A stretch of 64,000 bases of DNA from Flavobacterium jumunjinense. GTDB taxonomy: Bacteria; Bacteroidota; Bacteroidia; Flavobacteriales; Flavobacteriaceae. The notes under the pieces are model-generated. The model was not told the DNA's origin and did not search any database. It worked only from the letters and a program-made list of their open reading frames with translations. The stretch lies in contig NZ_CP091285.1 in the NCBI RefSeq assembly GCF_021650975.2, positions 4,092,001 through 4,156,000 on the forward strand, written 5' to 3'. The position numbers and the translations under genes were made by a program. Positions 52,746-63,500 of this stretch are shown in pieces; the first letter of the stretch is position 1, and each line of letters begins with the position of its first letter.

Positions 52746-53486
52746 TTAACTATGATAACTAAGAAAAAAACTTGTGAATTCATCATAACTAAAATTAGTC
52801 TTCCTAGGTATTGTTATTGAACATATATGATCATTAAAAAAACCAGAAATAATCTTATATTGAGTAAAATTTACAAAACTGCTTTCCCAGATGTTATCTT
52901 GTAGTTTTTTTATAGATTGTATTTCCAAAACATCTAACCTTAAAGTTAATCCTGTTTTAATTATTTTAGATAGAGATTCTTTCATAGTCCAAAGAAAAAA
53001 TGCCCCTTCCTTTTCCAAGTCTATATCTTTAACCATCTGAATTTCTCTTTCTGTCATATACGATTTTATTATAGATATCTTATCAAAATCAATTTTTTCA
53101 ATATCTATACCAATAGGATATTCTTCATAATATGCTAAAGAAACTCCAATGTTATCTGAGTGACTGTAATTAACCTGAATGTTTTTTGAATTTCCTTTTA
53201 CTACTGGAAATCCAAAAACTCCATTTACAATTGATATATTTTGCGGATTAATATCATTATCCAACTGTTCAATAGCAATTTTAGAACTTAACCTACCTAA
53301 CAAGTAACTTAGCCGTCTTAAAGGATATTTAAAACCAATATACCTGTTTCTTTCGTCTTCACTTAATAGATAGGTTAACTCCAATAATTCTAAAATATCA
53401 CCTCCAATAAAACAATAACCTACTTCATAGGAAATAGTTTCGTCTTCCCTGAATAAATTTAGAGTTCCTTTCTGGATTGATAACAT
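52746..53486 (-). CDS. 4'-phosphopantetheinyl transferase (Sfp-like)
   Basis: A 246-residue protein of the Sfp superfamily. It has the magnesium-binding GIDIEKI (about 125-131) and FFLWTMKESLSK (the W-x-x-KE motif, about 163-174), plus an N-terminal RRLSYLLGRLSSK region and VNYSHSDN. It transfers phosphopantetheine from CoA to carrier proteins. No polyketide or peptide synthase is in the window, so its carrier is elsewhere. It lies 39 nt after the FAH-family gene on the same strand. Confidence 0.88.
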   Translation of the reverse strand: MLSIQKGTLNLFREDETISYEVGYCFIGGDILELLELTYLLSEDERNRYIGFKYPLRRLSYLLGRLSSKIAIEQLDNDINPQNISIVNGVFGFPVVKGNSKNIQVNYSHSDNIGVSLAYYEEYPIGIDIEKIDFDKISIIKSYMTEREIQMVKDIDLEKEGAFFLWTMKESLSKIIKTGLTLRLDVLEIQSIKKLQDNIWESSFVNFTQYKIISGFFNDHICSITIPRKTNFSYDEFTSFFLSYHS

Positions 53487-53525
53487 TTATTGAATATCAA
53501 AAAATTATATAAATTAGTCAAAAAG

Positions 53526-54518
53526 CTATTGTACAGGAGTGTACTTTGTGATTTTTTGATTTATTTTTCCAAATATAGATTTACCCGCTGTATCTTTCAT
53601 TTCTATTTCTACAACATCACCAAACTTTAAAAAAGGCGTTGTAATTTCTCCTTTATTAATCATTTCCAAACATCTAATTTCAGCAATACAACTTGATCCA
53701 TCGATGCCTCCCTTATTTGCAACTGTACCAGAACCAATTATAGTTCCAGCCATCAAAGAACGAGTTTTAGCAGCATGTGCTATCAATTGTCCAAAATCAA
53801 AATTCATATCAATCCCTGCGTTAGGTGAACCAATTTTAATTCCATTGATAGAAGAATATAAAGGCAAATGTAACTTACCTCCATCCCAATTATTACCTAA
53901 TTCATCAGGTGTAACAACAACTGGTGAAAAACTAGTCCAAGGCTTAGATTGATAAAAACCAAATTGTTTCTTTAATTCCTCAGGGATTAAATTTCTTAGA
54001 GAAACATCATTCACAATACCGATCAACTTAATATGTTTTTTTGCTTGTTCAGCATTAACTCCTGGTGGCACATCGTCTGTTATAACTACAACTTCTGCTT
54101 CCAAGTCAATCCCCCAATCTTCAGTCTCTACTTTAATATCATCATTAGCCCCAATAAATGCATCCGAAGCCCCCATATACATTAATGGATCTGTCCAAAA
54201 TGATTCTGGTAACTCTGCATTTCTTGCTTTTCTAACCAACTCTACATGTGTTACATAAGCACTTCCGTCTGCCCAATGATAAGCTCTAGGAATTGGAGCC
54301 ATAATTTTCGCTTCTGTAAAATCAAATATTCCTTCTATTTTTTCTTCTTCCAATTTTTCTGCAACTTCTCTCAAAAGACTTTCACTTTTTTCCCAATTAT
54401 CCATTGCTTGTTGCATTGTTATTGCAATTGATGGAACTTTAACCGCTTTTGTTAAGTTTTTATTAACTACAACTAATTGTCCGTCCCTTGTTCCGTTGTC
54501 TATTGTTCCTAATTTCAT
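53526..54518 (-). CDS. fumarylacetoacetate hydrolase family protein (fumarylacetoacetase-like)
   Basis: Start at 54518 (MKLGTIDNGTRDGQLVVV) follows the usual start of the family. The 330-residue product has AYHWADGSAYVTHVELVRKAR, MYMGASDAF, DLEAEVVVITDDVP with metal-binding E-x-E, GIVNDVSLRNL and GSGTVANKGG. It resembles fumarylacetoacetate hydrolases of Bacteroidota used in tyrosine breakdown, and is distinct from the shorter FAH protein at 40828-41736. It follows the 91-residue gene after 17 nt. Confidence 0.88.
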   Translation of the reverse strand: MKLGTIDNGTRDGQLVVVNKNLTKAVKVPSIAITMQQAMDNWEKSESLLREVAEKLEEEKIEGIFDFTEAKIMAPIPRAYHWADGSAYVTHVELVRKARNAELPESFWTDPLMYMGASDAFIGANDDIKVETEDWGIDLEAEVVVITDDVPPGVNAEQAKKHIKLIGIVNDVSLRNLIPEELKKQFGFYQSKPWTSFSPVVVTPDELGNNWDGGKLHLPLYSSINGIKIGSPNAGIDMNFDFGQLIAHAAKTRSLMAGTIIGSGTVANKGGIDGSSCIAEIRCLEMINKGEITTPFLKFGDVVEIEMKDTAGKSIFGKINQKITKYTPVQ

Positions 54519-54535
54519 GTCTTTTTTTTGTAAAT

Positions 54536-54811
54536 TTATAATTTTTTTTTCGATATCCAAACTGCAATATCGTCCATAATAATGGTACTTTCCTCTCCTT
54601 GCTTACTTCCCCACAAAGCAGCAACCTCATCAAAAACTGGAGCTTGAAAAGGATAATTGAGTTTCTCTTTTTCATATTCGTCCTTAAGAAGTTCGATGAC
54701 TTCCTTTTCTTCTTCTTTTGAAATGTCCAACTTCTTATCATAGATAATCGCATGTTCAATGGAACGCAAATGATAAATCGTATATAAAAAGGGTATTTTT
54801 TTGTCAGTCAT
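54536..54811 (-). CDS. small unknown protein between endonuclease V and FAH genes
   Basis: A 91-residue charged protein: a His/Tyr-rich start (FLYTIYHLRSIEHAIIYDKK), a Glu/Lys-rich helix (KEEEKEVIELLKDEYEKEK) and a C-terminal MDDIAVWISKK. Its start overlaps the stop of the endonuclease V gene by 1 nt (TAATG), so it is translationally coupled. Function unknown. Confidence 0.65.
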   Translation of the reverse strand: MTDKKIPFLYTIYHLRSIEHAIIYDKKLDISKEEEKEVIELLKDEYEKEKLNYPFQAPVFDEVAALWGSKQGEESTIIMDDIAVWISKKKL

Positions 54812-55314
54812 TATTCCTCCTTCGTTATCTGATCCATTAACTTCAACAAATAAGGCAAACGATAGTCACCAAACATGTTTTTAATATAATTAGCCGCTAC
54901 TTCTTTCTCCAAACCTATAGCCGACACAAACAACGGATTTTTACTCTCTCCTCGTAAAATTTCAACTACGGTTTCTTTATTGCTTTGAAAGGATGTCTTT
55001 GCCATTCCAATAATGGGAAACTTTTTATCCAAAGCTTCATACAAATGACCTCCTAAACCATATTTCCCTTCATTATCTACATATATGTGTCCATCAATGA
55101 TAATTGCTTCCAAGTCTTCTAATGCAACTTCTTCCAAAGCATTCATAATACAAGGCAATTCTCTTTTGTAGAACGAACCCGGTTCATACTCCATCACGTC
55201 TTTTGTAATATGAGTCACTACATTACAAGGGGTTTCACTTTGCCAATTTTCAAAAAATAGCAAAACGGTTTTGGCATAATCGGTTTTATAATGGACATCT
55301 ATGGTTAAAATCAT
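54811..55314 (-). CDS. endonuclease V-like protein
   Basis: Start at 55314 (MILTIDVHYK). The 167-residue product matches the endonuclease V core: the first-strand Asp (TIDVHY, D6), YEPGSFYKRELPCIMNAL with the catalytic Glu region, and AIIIDGHIYVDNEGKYGLGGHL with the second Asp. GMAKTSF follows. Endonuclease V nicks DNA or RNA next to inosine. It is shorter than the E. coli enzyme (~220 residues), lacking N-terminal parts, so activity is uncertain. It heads a small operon with the 91-residue gene and the FAH-family gene. Confidence 0.8.
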   Translation of the reverse strand: MILTIDVHYKTDYAKTVLLFFENWQSETPCNVVTHITKDVMEYEPGSFYKRELPCIMNALEEVALEDLEAIIIDGHIYVDNEGKYGLGGHLYEALDKKFPIIGMAKTSFQSNKETVVEILRGESKNPLFVSAIGLEKEVAANYIKNMFGDYRLPYLLKLMDQITKEE

Positions 55315-55850
55315 ATTGGATAAGGTTAAAAAACAAATATAAATATTTGATTCATTTATTAAACTATTCACTGCTAATAATACTACAATTAAAAAACCTT
55401 TACCAAAGAAAATCTAATAAAAGACAACTTCGGTAAAGGCACATTAAGAGTATTTTTGTTATAGTTATAGTAATGCTAATCACTAATTATGTTAGTACCT
55501 TTTTTCTGTTTTGGTTTACTTCTTCTTTTTTGCATTTAATCTTGCAACTGTTCGAAAAGTATTTGCTTCTTAAAACATTTTACACCGTTTCCGATGTTGA
55601 TGTAGTAGAACGTTCTCTTTACGATATGTCTTTAAATATGTAATGGATATGAATCCAGAAGACAATGTTAATAATCCTAGTTCTTTGACAAAATTTAGAA
55701 AACTACGTTTGAAAAACACTCACTTAATGAATTACCCTGAGGCAGAGCCTAGAGGTATCAAGCAGAAAAAACATTTTTAGATTGATGAAAACCTAAGGTT
55801 TTCAAACTTTCCACTTTTACCCCGAGGCAAGCCTCGAGGAATTCTTTTGA
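55315..55850. other. intergenic region with terminator and a palindromic remnant
   Basis: No gene supported. At 55397-55439 an 8-bp stem (CCTTTACC / GGTAAAGG) with a long loop is followed on the minus strand by a T run and may end the PorP transcript. Two imperfect copies of a ~22-nt palindromic motif lie at 55733-55754 and 55818-55839 (TACCCCGAGGCAAGCCTCGA core in the second), ~85 nt apart. They look like remnants of a decayed insertion. Confidence 0.5.
55397..55439 (-). terminator. possible terminator of the PKD protein-PorP operon
   Basis: An 8-bp stem CCTTTACC/GGTAAAGG with a 27-nt loop and a minus-strand T tract (complement of 55391-55396). It lies about 410 nt beyond the stop at 55851, so the link is tentative. 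Confidence 0.5.
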
Positions 55851-56726
55851 TTAAAATTCAAAACTCAATCCAAATTCATGTGTGCCATTTTCATAATTAT
55901 TAATGTCTGTAGTATTAGACTCATAAGCATAGCCTAATTTGAGTCGGTCTTTAATGGTAATATAAAGAAATCCGCCAATGGCTCTCTCTACTCTATAGTT
56001 TACACCAACATCAAATTTCTTAAAGAATTCAAAGGTACCTGTAGCATCTGTAATTATTTCTTCTTCTGATAAGCGAACCAAAGTAGAAGGTATAAAGTTA
56101 ATGCTATTGGATAATTTTAGATAATAACCTCCACTTACATATAGTTGGGCTTTATTATTAGCTTGAGTAGCTACTCCATTTTTATCTGCTACACGATCGG
56201 TTTCAAATAGTCTAGGAACGGACAACGAGGCGTAGTAGTTTTCATTTTTCAAATAAAATCCTACACCCACATTAGGGTTAAAATAATTAGTGTCTTGAGA
56301 AAGAAAAGGATCAGCTGGTAAATCTAATTTTCCAAAATCAATGCTAACAAACGAACCTCCAGCTTGAACTCCAAATAATAAATCGGTTGCTTTTGCAACT
56401 TGAATTTTATAAGAAAAACTGGCAAACAAAGAGGTGTTTTGCTCAATAAAAACCTTATCAGCTATCACTATAGCTCCAATATTCATCTTATCTTTTATGG
56501 GAATTCCTAAACTAACACTTTGGGTTTCTGGTGCATAATCAACACCCAAAAACTGACTTCTAAAATTCGTTTTAATAGTTACTCTTTCCTCTGCACCAAA
56601 AGCTGCAGGATTGAAAAAATTAGTGTTGTAGCGATACAAAGAGTAACTAGGTTCTACTTGTGCTATTGCATTTAATGCATTGATTAAAAGGAATAGTATC
56701 GAAAAAAATATTTTATATAGTTTCAT
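55851..56726 (-). CDS. PorP/SprF family T9SS outer-membrane protein
   Basis: Start at 56726 opens a signal peptide (MKLYKIFFSILFLLINALNAIAQ). The 291-residue product has the family opening PSYSLYRYNTNFFNPAAFGA, then beta strands typical of an outer-membrane barrel, and ends in YENGTHEFGLSFEF with a C-terminal aromatic. PorP/SprF proteins assist export or surface attachment of partner proteins with type B (gliding-associated) tails. The gene directly upstream, 18 nt away, encodes exactly such a protein, so the two form a cargo-assistant pair. Confidence 0.92.
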   Translation of the reverse strand: MKLYKIFFSILFLLINALNAIAQVEPSYSLYRYNTNFFNPAAFGAEERVTIKTNFRSQFLGVDYAPETQSVSLGIPIKDKMNIGAIVIADKVFIEQNTSLFASFSYKIQVAKATDLLFGVQAGGSFVSIDFGKLDLPADPFLSQDTNYFNPNVGVGFYLKNENYYASLSVPRLFETDRVADKNGVATQANNKAQLYVSGGYYLKLSNSINFIPSTLVRLSEEEIITDATGTFEFFKKFDVGVNYRVERAIGGFLYITIKDRLKLGYAYESNTTDINNYENGTHEFGLSFEF

Positions 56727-56744
56727 GTTATCTTTTATAAACAA

Positions 56745-59700
56745 TTAGTAATTAATGTATAACCATCCTTTAATAAATAAAGAACCCTCTCCAAAAACAT
56801 TAATGACAAAATAGTAGGAACCAATAGGTACTAATTCTCCTGAGCCATTTCTATTTCCTTTCCAGTCGTTTTGATAGTTCGTAGTATTATAAACTTTGAT
56901 ACCATTTCTATCAAAGACTTCGATTGTAGCTTTTGGGAAATTCGTTATATTTTCAATCACCCATGTATCATTTTCACCATCACCATTTGGAGATATTCCC
57001 AAAATAGGGGTAATATCAGGGTTTAGTTCGTTATCACAAGAATCTGCAATAGCATCTAAATCTATATCAAGACCAGTAAAAGAAACATAGGCATCAGCAG
57101 TATTTGCATTACCATTACTATCTGTTACGGTTAAAGTTACCACTTGCACCTCATCTAGTCTAGGACAAGTGAAACTAGTTAGATTTAAAGACATACTAGC
57201 TACTCCACAAGCATCATAACTGCCATTATCAATCATTTCAGGAGTAATCATAGCTATCCCCGAATTATCTAATGCTACACTAATATCTTGCGTAATCACT
57301 ATTGGACCAGTAGTATCTTCTACTGTTACTAATGCTGTTGCACTAGCTGTATTTCCACTTATATCTGTTACGGTAAGCGTAACCAAAATAGGTGTACCTA
57401 TATTGGTACAATCAAAAGAGGTACTATCTAAAGTCATAGAAGCAATGGTACAATTATCAAAACTACCATTGTCGATCATAGTGGGTGTAATTGTAGTAAA
57501 ACCTGTAGCATCAAGAGTAGCTGTTATATCTTGAGTTTGTACTATTGGCAATTCAGTATCTACAACGGTAACTACTTGTGTACAACTCGCTGTATTTCCA
57601 GCACTATCTGTTGCTGTCCAAGTTACTGTGGTATCTCCTATTGAAAAAGCGGTTGGTCCATCATTGCTTACTGTTGGTACTCCACAATTATCAGTAGCTG
57701 TAGCTAAACCTATAGAAGCGGTTGAAGTACATTGCCCAAGACCTGTATTGATGGTAATCGCTGTTGGACAAGTTATCACTGGATTTTCATTATCAATAAC
57801 AGTAACAAGCCGTGTACAAGTAGTTGTGTTTCCTGCACTATCTGTTGCTGTCCAAGTTACTGTGGTATCTCCTATTGAAAAAGCGGTTGGTGCATCATTA
57901 GTAACTGTTGGTACTCCACAATTATCAGTGGCTGTAGCTAAACCTATGGAAGCGGTAGATGTACATTGTCCTAAATCTGTATTGATTGTAATTGCTGTTG
58001 GACATGTTATCACTGGATTTTCTGCATCTACAACGGTAACTATTTGTGTACAACTTGCTGTATTTCCAACACTATCTGTTGCTGTCCATGTTACTGTAGT
58101 GTCTCCTATTGGAAAAACGGTTGGTGCATCATTACTTATTGTTGGTACTCCACAATTATCAGTGGCTGTAGCTACTCCTATGGAAGCCGTTGATGTACAT
58201 TGTCCTAAATCTGTATTGAGTGTAATTGATGTTGGACATGTTATCACTGGATTTTCTGCATCTACAACGGTGACTATTTGTGTACAACTTGCTGTATTTC
58301 CAGCACTATCTGTTGCTGTCCATGTTACTGTAGTGTCTCCAATTAGAAAAGCTGTTGGTGCATCATTACTTATTGTTGGTACTCCACAATTATCAGTGGC
58401 TGTAGCTAAACCTATGGAAGCCGTTGATGTACATTGTCCTAAATCTGTATTGATTGTAATTGATGTTGGACATGTTATCACTGGATTTTCTGCATCTACA
58501 ACGGTGACTATTTGTGTACAACTTGCTGTATTTCCAGCACTATCTGTTGCTGTCCATGTTACTGTAGTGTCTCCAATTAGAAAAGCAGTTGGTGCATCAT
58601 TACTTATTGTTGGTACTCCACAATTATCAGTGGCTGTAGCTACTCCTATTGAAGCCGTTGATGTACATTGTCCTAAATCTGTATTGAGTGTAATTGATGT
58701 TGGACATGTTATCACTGGGTTTTCTGCATCTACAACTGTTATTAATTGCGTACAAGTTGCTGTATTTCCTGCAGGATTAGTTGCAGTCCATGTTACTGTG
58801 GTATTTCCTATTGGATAAACTCCCGATGCATTATTCGTGTTTGTGAAATCGTTAGTCGCATATCCGTTACAAGAAACAGCTCCATAAGTCCAAGCTATAC
58901 TTACATCACTATTGGTTAAAGTACCAGTATAACCGTTTCCAGTTGCATCATTTGCAGTAGTACTTCCAGAAGCTTCATCTAAACGATAGTAAGCAACTAA
59001 ATTAGCATCAGTTTCTGAAACACAAGTGTTCATTGAAGCCACTATAGCTGCGTTATTTCTTTCTTGGTTCCAAATTCGTAATTCATCTATTTTACCATTA
59101 AAGAATTGAGCGCTATCGGTTCTAGAACCAATAGTCATACGATTATCATTTCCCCAACTACTTGTACCTCCACTAACTGTATTTTGCAGTTCGACCCCAT
59201 TGATAAGAACAGTAATTGTTTTTGAAGTCGCATTCCATTTAAAAGCCAAATGTGTCCATTGATTCACAGGGATACTTGCTCGAGTATCTACACTATAAGT
59301 AATCGAATTATCTCTTATATATAAATAAGGCACCCCTGATAGGCTTACTAATATAGTTGCAAAATTATTTGAATCTAATTGTGCAAAAAATAATCTACTA
59401 GTAATAGTCGGAGACTCTCTAGTGACCCACATTTCAACGGTAAAACTGTTTGCACCAATATTATTGAATACGGTAGGAAGTGGCGCTGCAATATAGTCAT
59501 TTGTTCCATCTAAATCTATAGCATTTCCATTAGTGAAGCCTTCAAAATCTGGAAGTAATACATTGGCTTCACATTGCCCAGCATCATTATTTACTGTAAC
59601 ACTTGCTGGGCAACCTAAAACCTTAATGTAAGCTGTTTTAGTAAGCGTTCTAGAGCAACCATCAAGATCTGATACCGTTAAACTCACTGTATAATCTCCT

Positions 59701-60449
59701 GAAGTGGTATAAGTATGAGTAGGGTTTTGGACACTAGAAGTATTACCATCTCCAAAATTCCAACTCCAACTGGTAATTGGAGCTCCGAAAGTGGTTAAAT
59801 CTGTGAAAGTAACACTTGTATTGGGCTGTAATAATGTTTGATTGGCTTGAAAATTAGTATTAGGTCCAACGGCTTGTGCCGTATTCGTAAATACACCCGT
59901 ATCGGTATTACCAAAACTATCCGTAACAGTTAAGGAAACAGTATAGCTACCTGGAGTATTGTAAATGTGTGAAGGGTTTTGGTCAGTAGAAGTAGTACCA
60001 TCTCCAAAATTCCATAGCCAACTAACAATAGGTGCACCGTTAGCTACAGAAGCATCAATAAAATTGGCTGTTAAAGGCGCACAACCAAAATATCCAAATG
60101 TTGGTGCATCTATATCAGCTACTGGTTTAGATATTTTAATATAAGCCACTTTACTTTCAAAATCAGAAAGTCCAGTCATCGTATCTTCTATGGTTAACCT
60201 TACTGTATATTCACCATAAGAAGTATAACTGTGAATTGGATTTTGAGCTGTGGATGTACCACCATCTCCAAAATTCCATAGCCAAGTATCTGGAATAACA
60301 GATTGATCTGTAAAAAAAACAGTATGCGGTGTTGAATTTCCTACTACTGGGCTTGCAGTAAATGCGGCATCTAGTATAGTTTGTGCTTGCAACAGTACAA
60401 TTCCCAAAAAGAAAAAGAACATTGTGGTTATAGTATTTTTTATACTCAT
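56745..60449 (-). CDS. giant PKD/LamG/HYR surface protein with type B sorting tail
   Basis: A 1234-residue protein (start at 60449, signal peptide MSIKNTITTMFFFFLGIVLLQAQ). It has three PKD domains (about 25-280; WNFGDG in each), a LamG-like lectin domain (about 315-480) and at least five HYR repeats of exactly 78 residues (DAENPVITCPTSI to CTQIVTVV). Two diverged repeats follow. The C-terminus is a gliding-motility-associated type B domain (ISPNGDGENDTWVIENI, GSYYFVINV, KGWLYINY). It should be exported by T9SS and held on the surface as an adhesin. It is co-transcribed with the PorP/SprF gene. A long antisense frame over the HYR region is a shadow of the repeats. Confidence 0.9.
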   Translation of the reverse strand: MSIKNTITTMFFFFLGIVLLQAQTILDAAFTASPVVGNSTPHTVFFTDQSVIPDTWLWNFGDGGTSTAQNPIHSYTSYGEYTVRLTIEDTMTGLSDFESKVAYIKISKPVADIDAPTFGYFGCAPLTANFIDASVANGAPIVSWLWNFGDGTTSTDQNPSHIYNTPGSYTVSLTVTDSFGNTDTGVFTNTAQAVGPNTNFQANQTLLQPNTSVTFTDLTTFGAPITSWSWNFGDGNTSSVQNPTHTYTTSGDYTVSLTVSDLDGCSRTLTKTAYIKVLGCPASVTVNNDAGQCEANVLLPDFEGFTNGNAIDLDGTNDYIAAPLPTVFNNIGANSFTVEMWVTRESPTITSRLFFAQLDSNNFATILVSLSGVPYLYIRDNSITYSVDTRASIPVNQWTHLAFKWNATSKTITVLINGVELQNTVSGGTSSWGNDNRMTIGSRTDSAQFFNGKIDELRIWNQERNNAAIVASMNTCVSETDANLVAYYRLDEASGSTTANDATGNGYTGTLTNSDVSIAWTYGAVSCNGYATNDFTNTNNASGVYPIGNTTVTWTATNPAGNTATCTQLITVVDAENPVITCPTSITLNTDLGQCTSTASIGVATATDNCGVPTISNDAPTAFLIGDTTVTWTATDSAGNTASCTQIVTVVDAENPVITCPTSITINTDLGQCTSTASIGLATATDNCGVPTISNDAPTAFLIGDTTVTWTATDSAGNTASCTQIVTVVDAENPVITCPTSITLNTDLGQCTSTASIGVATATDNCGVPTISNDAPTVFPIGDTTVTWTATDSVGNTASCTQIVTVVDAENPVITCPTAITINTDLGQCTSTASIGLATATDNCGVPTVTNDAPTAFSIGDTTVTWTATDSAGNTTTCTRLVTVIDNENPVITCPTAITINTGLGQCTSTASIGLATATDNCGVPTVSNDGPTAFSIGDTTVTWTATDSAGNTASCTQVVTVVDTELPIVQTQDITATLDATGFTTITPTMIDNGSFDNCTIASMTLDSTSFDCTNIGTPILVTLTVTDISGNTASATALVTVEDTTGPIVITQDISVALDNSGIAMITPEMIDNGSYDACGVASMSLNLTSFTCPRLDEVQVVTLTVTDSNGNANTADAYVSFTGLDIDLDAIADSCDNELNPDITPILGISPNGDGENDTWVIENITNFPKATIEVFDRNGIKVYNTTNYQNDWKGNRNGSGELVPIGSYYFVINVFGEGSLFIKGWLYINY

Positions 60450-60469
60450 AATTAACATTTTTAATTTCC

Positions 60470-60535
60470 CAAAACTACAACAATTACTTTAGTATGAAAA
60501 TACGTAGGGTATGTAAATATTACGTAGAGTACGTA
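60470..60535 (-). promoter_or_regulatory. tandem operator and -7 box of the PKD protein gene
   Basis: Two 15-nt boxes (TACGTAGGGTATGTA at 60501 and TACGTAGAGTACGTA at 60521, plus-strand reading) repeat with a 20-bp period, separated by AATAT. A Bacteroidetes -7 box TAGTTTTG (TAnnTTTG) lies at 60477-60470 on the minus strand, 20 nt before the ATG. The whole arrangement recurs upstream of the FG-GAP gene with the same operator to -7 distance. Confidence 0.72.
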
Positions 60536-60540
60536 AAAAA

Positions 60541-60570
60541 AATAAGCATTGACTAGAATCAATGCTTATT
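60541..60570 (-). terminator. terminator of the FG-GAP gene
   Basis: A perfect 12-bp stem (AATAAGCATTGA at 60541-60552 with 60559-60570), a 6-nt loop and, on the minus strand, a T tract. It lies 21 nt past the stop at 60591 and directly abuts the operator of the next gene. Confidence 0.9.
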
Positions 60571-60590
60571 TAAAAAAATTATTATTGGTA

Positions 60591-63500
60591 TTATTTTTTA
60601 CTTATTTTCTTCAGAATAGTTCCTTCAGTACTGTATAATTGAAGAAGATAAGTACCCGTATTTAAGGTACTCATATCTAAAACATAGGAAGTCATCGTAT
60701 TATTTTCAAGAATATTCTTTTGTACCAAACGTCCAGAAAGATCATAAATTGCAATACTTTGTATACTGTTATCTGAATTTGATTGTATCGTTAGCTTATC
60801 TTTTACTGGATTAGGATAGATTGCAAAATGTTCTTCAAGAGAAAGATTAGCTGTACTTAAAGTCGAATCAAAAGCTTCATACCAAGAAATTCTATCGCTA
60901 AACTTCCCTACAACGATATCTAAATCACCATCATTGTCAATGTCTCCTCCAACAATACTTGAAACACTATTGGAATTGGATGTTATTAAAACCTTTGTGA
61001 ATATTGGATCTGAAGCACCATCATTTTCATAATAATCGAAGGTATTTACATTGGCTACCAAAACATCAAGATCACCATCACCATCCACATCACCCACATT
61101 CACTGTTAGTAAATCACTTACAGTAGATGAAATTACTGTTTTTGTAAAAGTAGGATTCGTTGCGCCATCATTTTCGTACCAAGCAATAGTGTTATCTGCT
61201 GTAGAAGTAGACAAAACATCTAAATCGCCATCATTGTCAAGATCTCCTAAAGAAACTGCTTTTACTGTCATGGCATTTGTTGTAATGATATTATTAATAA
61301 AGGTCGGATTGGGCGCACCATTATTTTCATACCAAGATACTGTATTGCTATATCGTAAAGCAACTAACATATCTAGATCACCATCATTATCAAGATCTCC
61401 CACAGCAATATCATGTATACCACTAACAGTAGTACTAATGATATTCTGACTAAAACTAGGATCGGAAGCACCATCATTTTCAAACCAAGCCAAAGTTTGA
61501 TCACTTTGAGAACCTGAAATAATGTCTAAATCACCATCATTATCTAAATCACCTACTGCTAAACGATAAGCCCAATCTGCTGTAGTTGTTATAATGATTT
61601 TTGTAAACATGGGGTCTGCATTACCATCATTTTCATACCAAGCTACTGTATCATCTTGAGAAGACGAAGAAACAACATCTAAGTCACCGTCATTATCTAA
61701 GTCAGCCACTACTACACTTGTTGCAGAATTAGCTGTTATCGTAATGGTGTTTTTTGTAAAAATAGGATTTACAGGATCTCCATTATTTTCAAACCAAGCA
61801 ATAGTATCATCATTAACAGATGAAGACACAATATCTAAATCCCCATCATTGTCAATATCTGCTAGACTAATTTTTGTAACATAATCTAATGCTGTTGTTA
61901 CCGTGTGATCCATGTATGAAAGTGGTGAAGGCATACTAGCTGTTTCTACTACAAAACTAAACATGGAGGGATTACGCAGAAAATAACCTTCTTCCGACGA
62001 TAAGTTAGTAGTCAATACCACTGTAATAAGCTCTCCTGGTTTAAAATTATTTAAAGGGTTAAATACTAATGTGGAAGTACCCCCTCCAGTAAATGCACCT
62101 TCAATAATACCTGTTTGTGCACCTGTAATCAAAATAGAATTTAAATTAATTGTAGTAGCATCAAGAGTTGTAGTAAAATTTATTATAATAGGACTATCCA
62201 CTGGAACACTAGTGGATTGAGCTACAGGAGAACTTGTTGTAATTTGAAGTTCTGTAGTGGCTTCATACCAAGCAACTGTATCATCATTAGTTGAGGCTAC
62301 AAATATATCTAAATCACCATCTCCATCAACATCCCCCACACTGATACTATTAGCCCCATCAGCTGTTTTTGTAATTATTTGCTCCGTAAAACTGGGTGCT
62401 ATTGCTCCGTCATTTTCAAACCAAGAAACGGTATCATCATAATTTGAAACTGCAAATATGTCTAAATCTCCATCTCCATCAATGTCATCAATAGAAACTC
62501 GTCTCGCTCCATCTGCTGCGTTGGTTAGTACAATTTTTGTAAATGTTGGATTAGAACCTCCATTATTTTCAAACCAAAAAATAGAGTCATCGTCTCTGGA
62601 AGAAGCTGCAATATCATAATCGCCATCACCATCTAAGTCACCAAATGAAATATCAGTAGCATTATTAACTGAAGTACTGATGATGCGTTCTGTAAACGTG
62701 GGATCTATTCCTCCATCATTTTCAAACCAAGAAATTGTATCATCATATCTAGAAGTAGAAAAGATATCTAAATCCCCATCACCTTCCATATCACCAATAG
62801 TCAATGTATAAGCTCCATTTGTGGCTGTGGTAATAACAATTCGAGTAAATGTTGGATCTGCTGCACCGTCATTTTCATACCAAGCTACAACATCATCAAA
62901 TAAGGAAGCCGACAATATATCTAAATCGCCATCACCATCCATATCACCAACAGTAACACTTGTTGCAAAATCGGCAGTATTCGAAACGACTATCTTTGTA
63001 AAAGAGGGTGTAGTTGCCCCATCATTCTCATACCAAGCAATGGTATCATCTTCGGCTGAAGCGGATAAAATATCCAAATCACCATCATTATCTAAGTCGC
63101 CAACAAAAACAGCTGTAGCAAAATCTGCTGTGTTTGTTACTACATGTCTGGTAAAAGTAGGTTGGTCCGTTCCATCATTTTCATACCAAGCAATAGTATT
63201 AATAATTGAAGCAGCAGTTACTACATCTAAATCACCATCATTATCAATATCTGCAGTATAGAGATCTGTAGCATAATTTTCTAAAGTTGATATTTCTCTT
63301 TTTAAAAAGCCTAATGGAGCCGCAACAGCATTGGAAATAACTGTAAAATAAAAAACAGTAGGATTTGCTAAGGCTGTATTTCCTAAGGTAAGGTTACTAG
63401 TGACCACTATCGTAATCATTTCACCAGGTTTAAATGGAGTGTTTGGAGTAAAGGTTACAATTGCTGTTCCCTCACCAGAAAAAGATCCAGCAATCAAACC

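Noticed and set aside
58021..58760. Regular repeats that could suggest a CRISPR array
   Set aside because: The 234-nt period is coding (78 residues, HYR domain) and repeats are contiguous without short unique spacers.
57628..58818. 396-residue plus-strand open frame over the HYR repeats
   Set aside because: It is an antisense shadow. The repeat period of 234 nt keeps the reverse frame open, and the protein is a low-complexity repeat with no start context or family.
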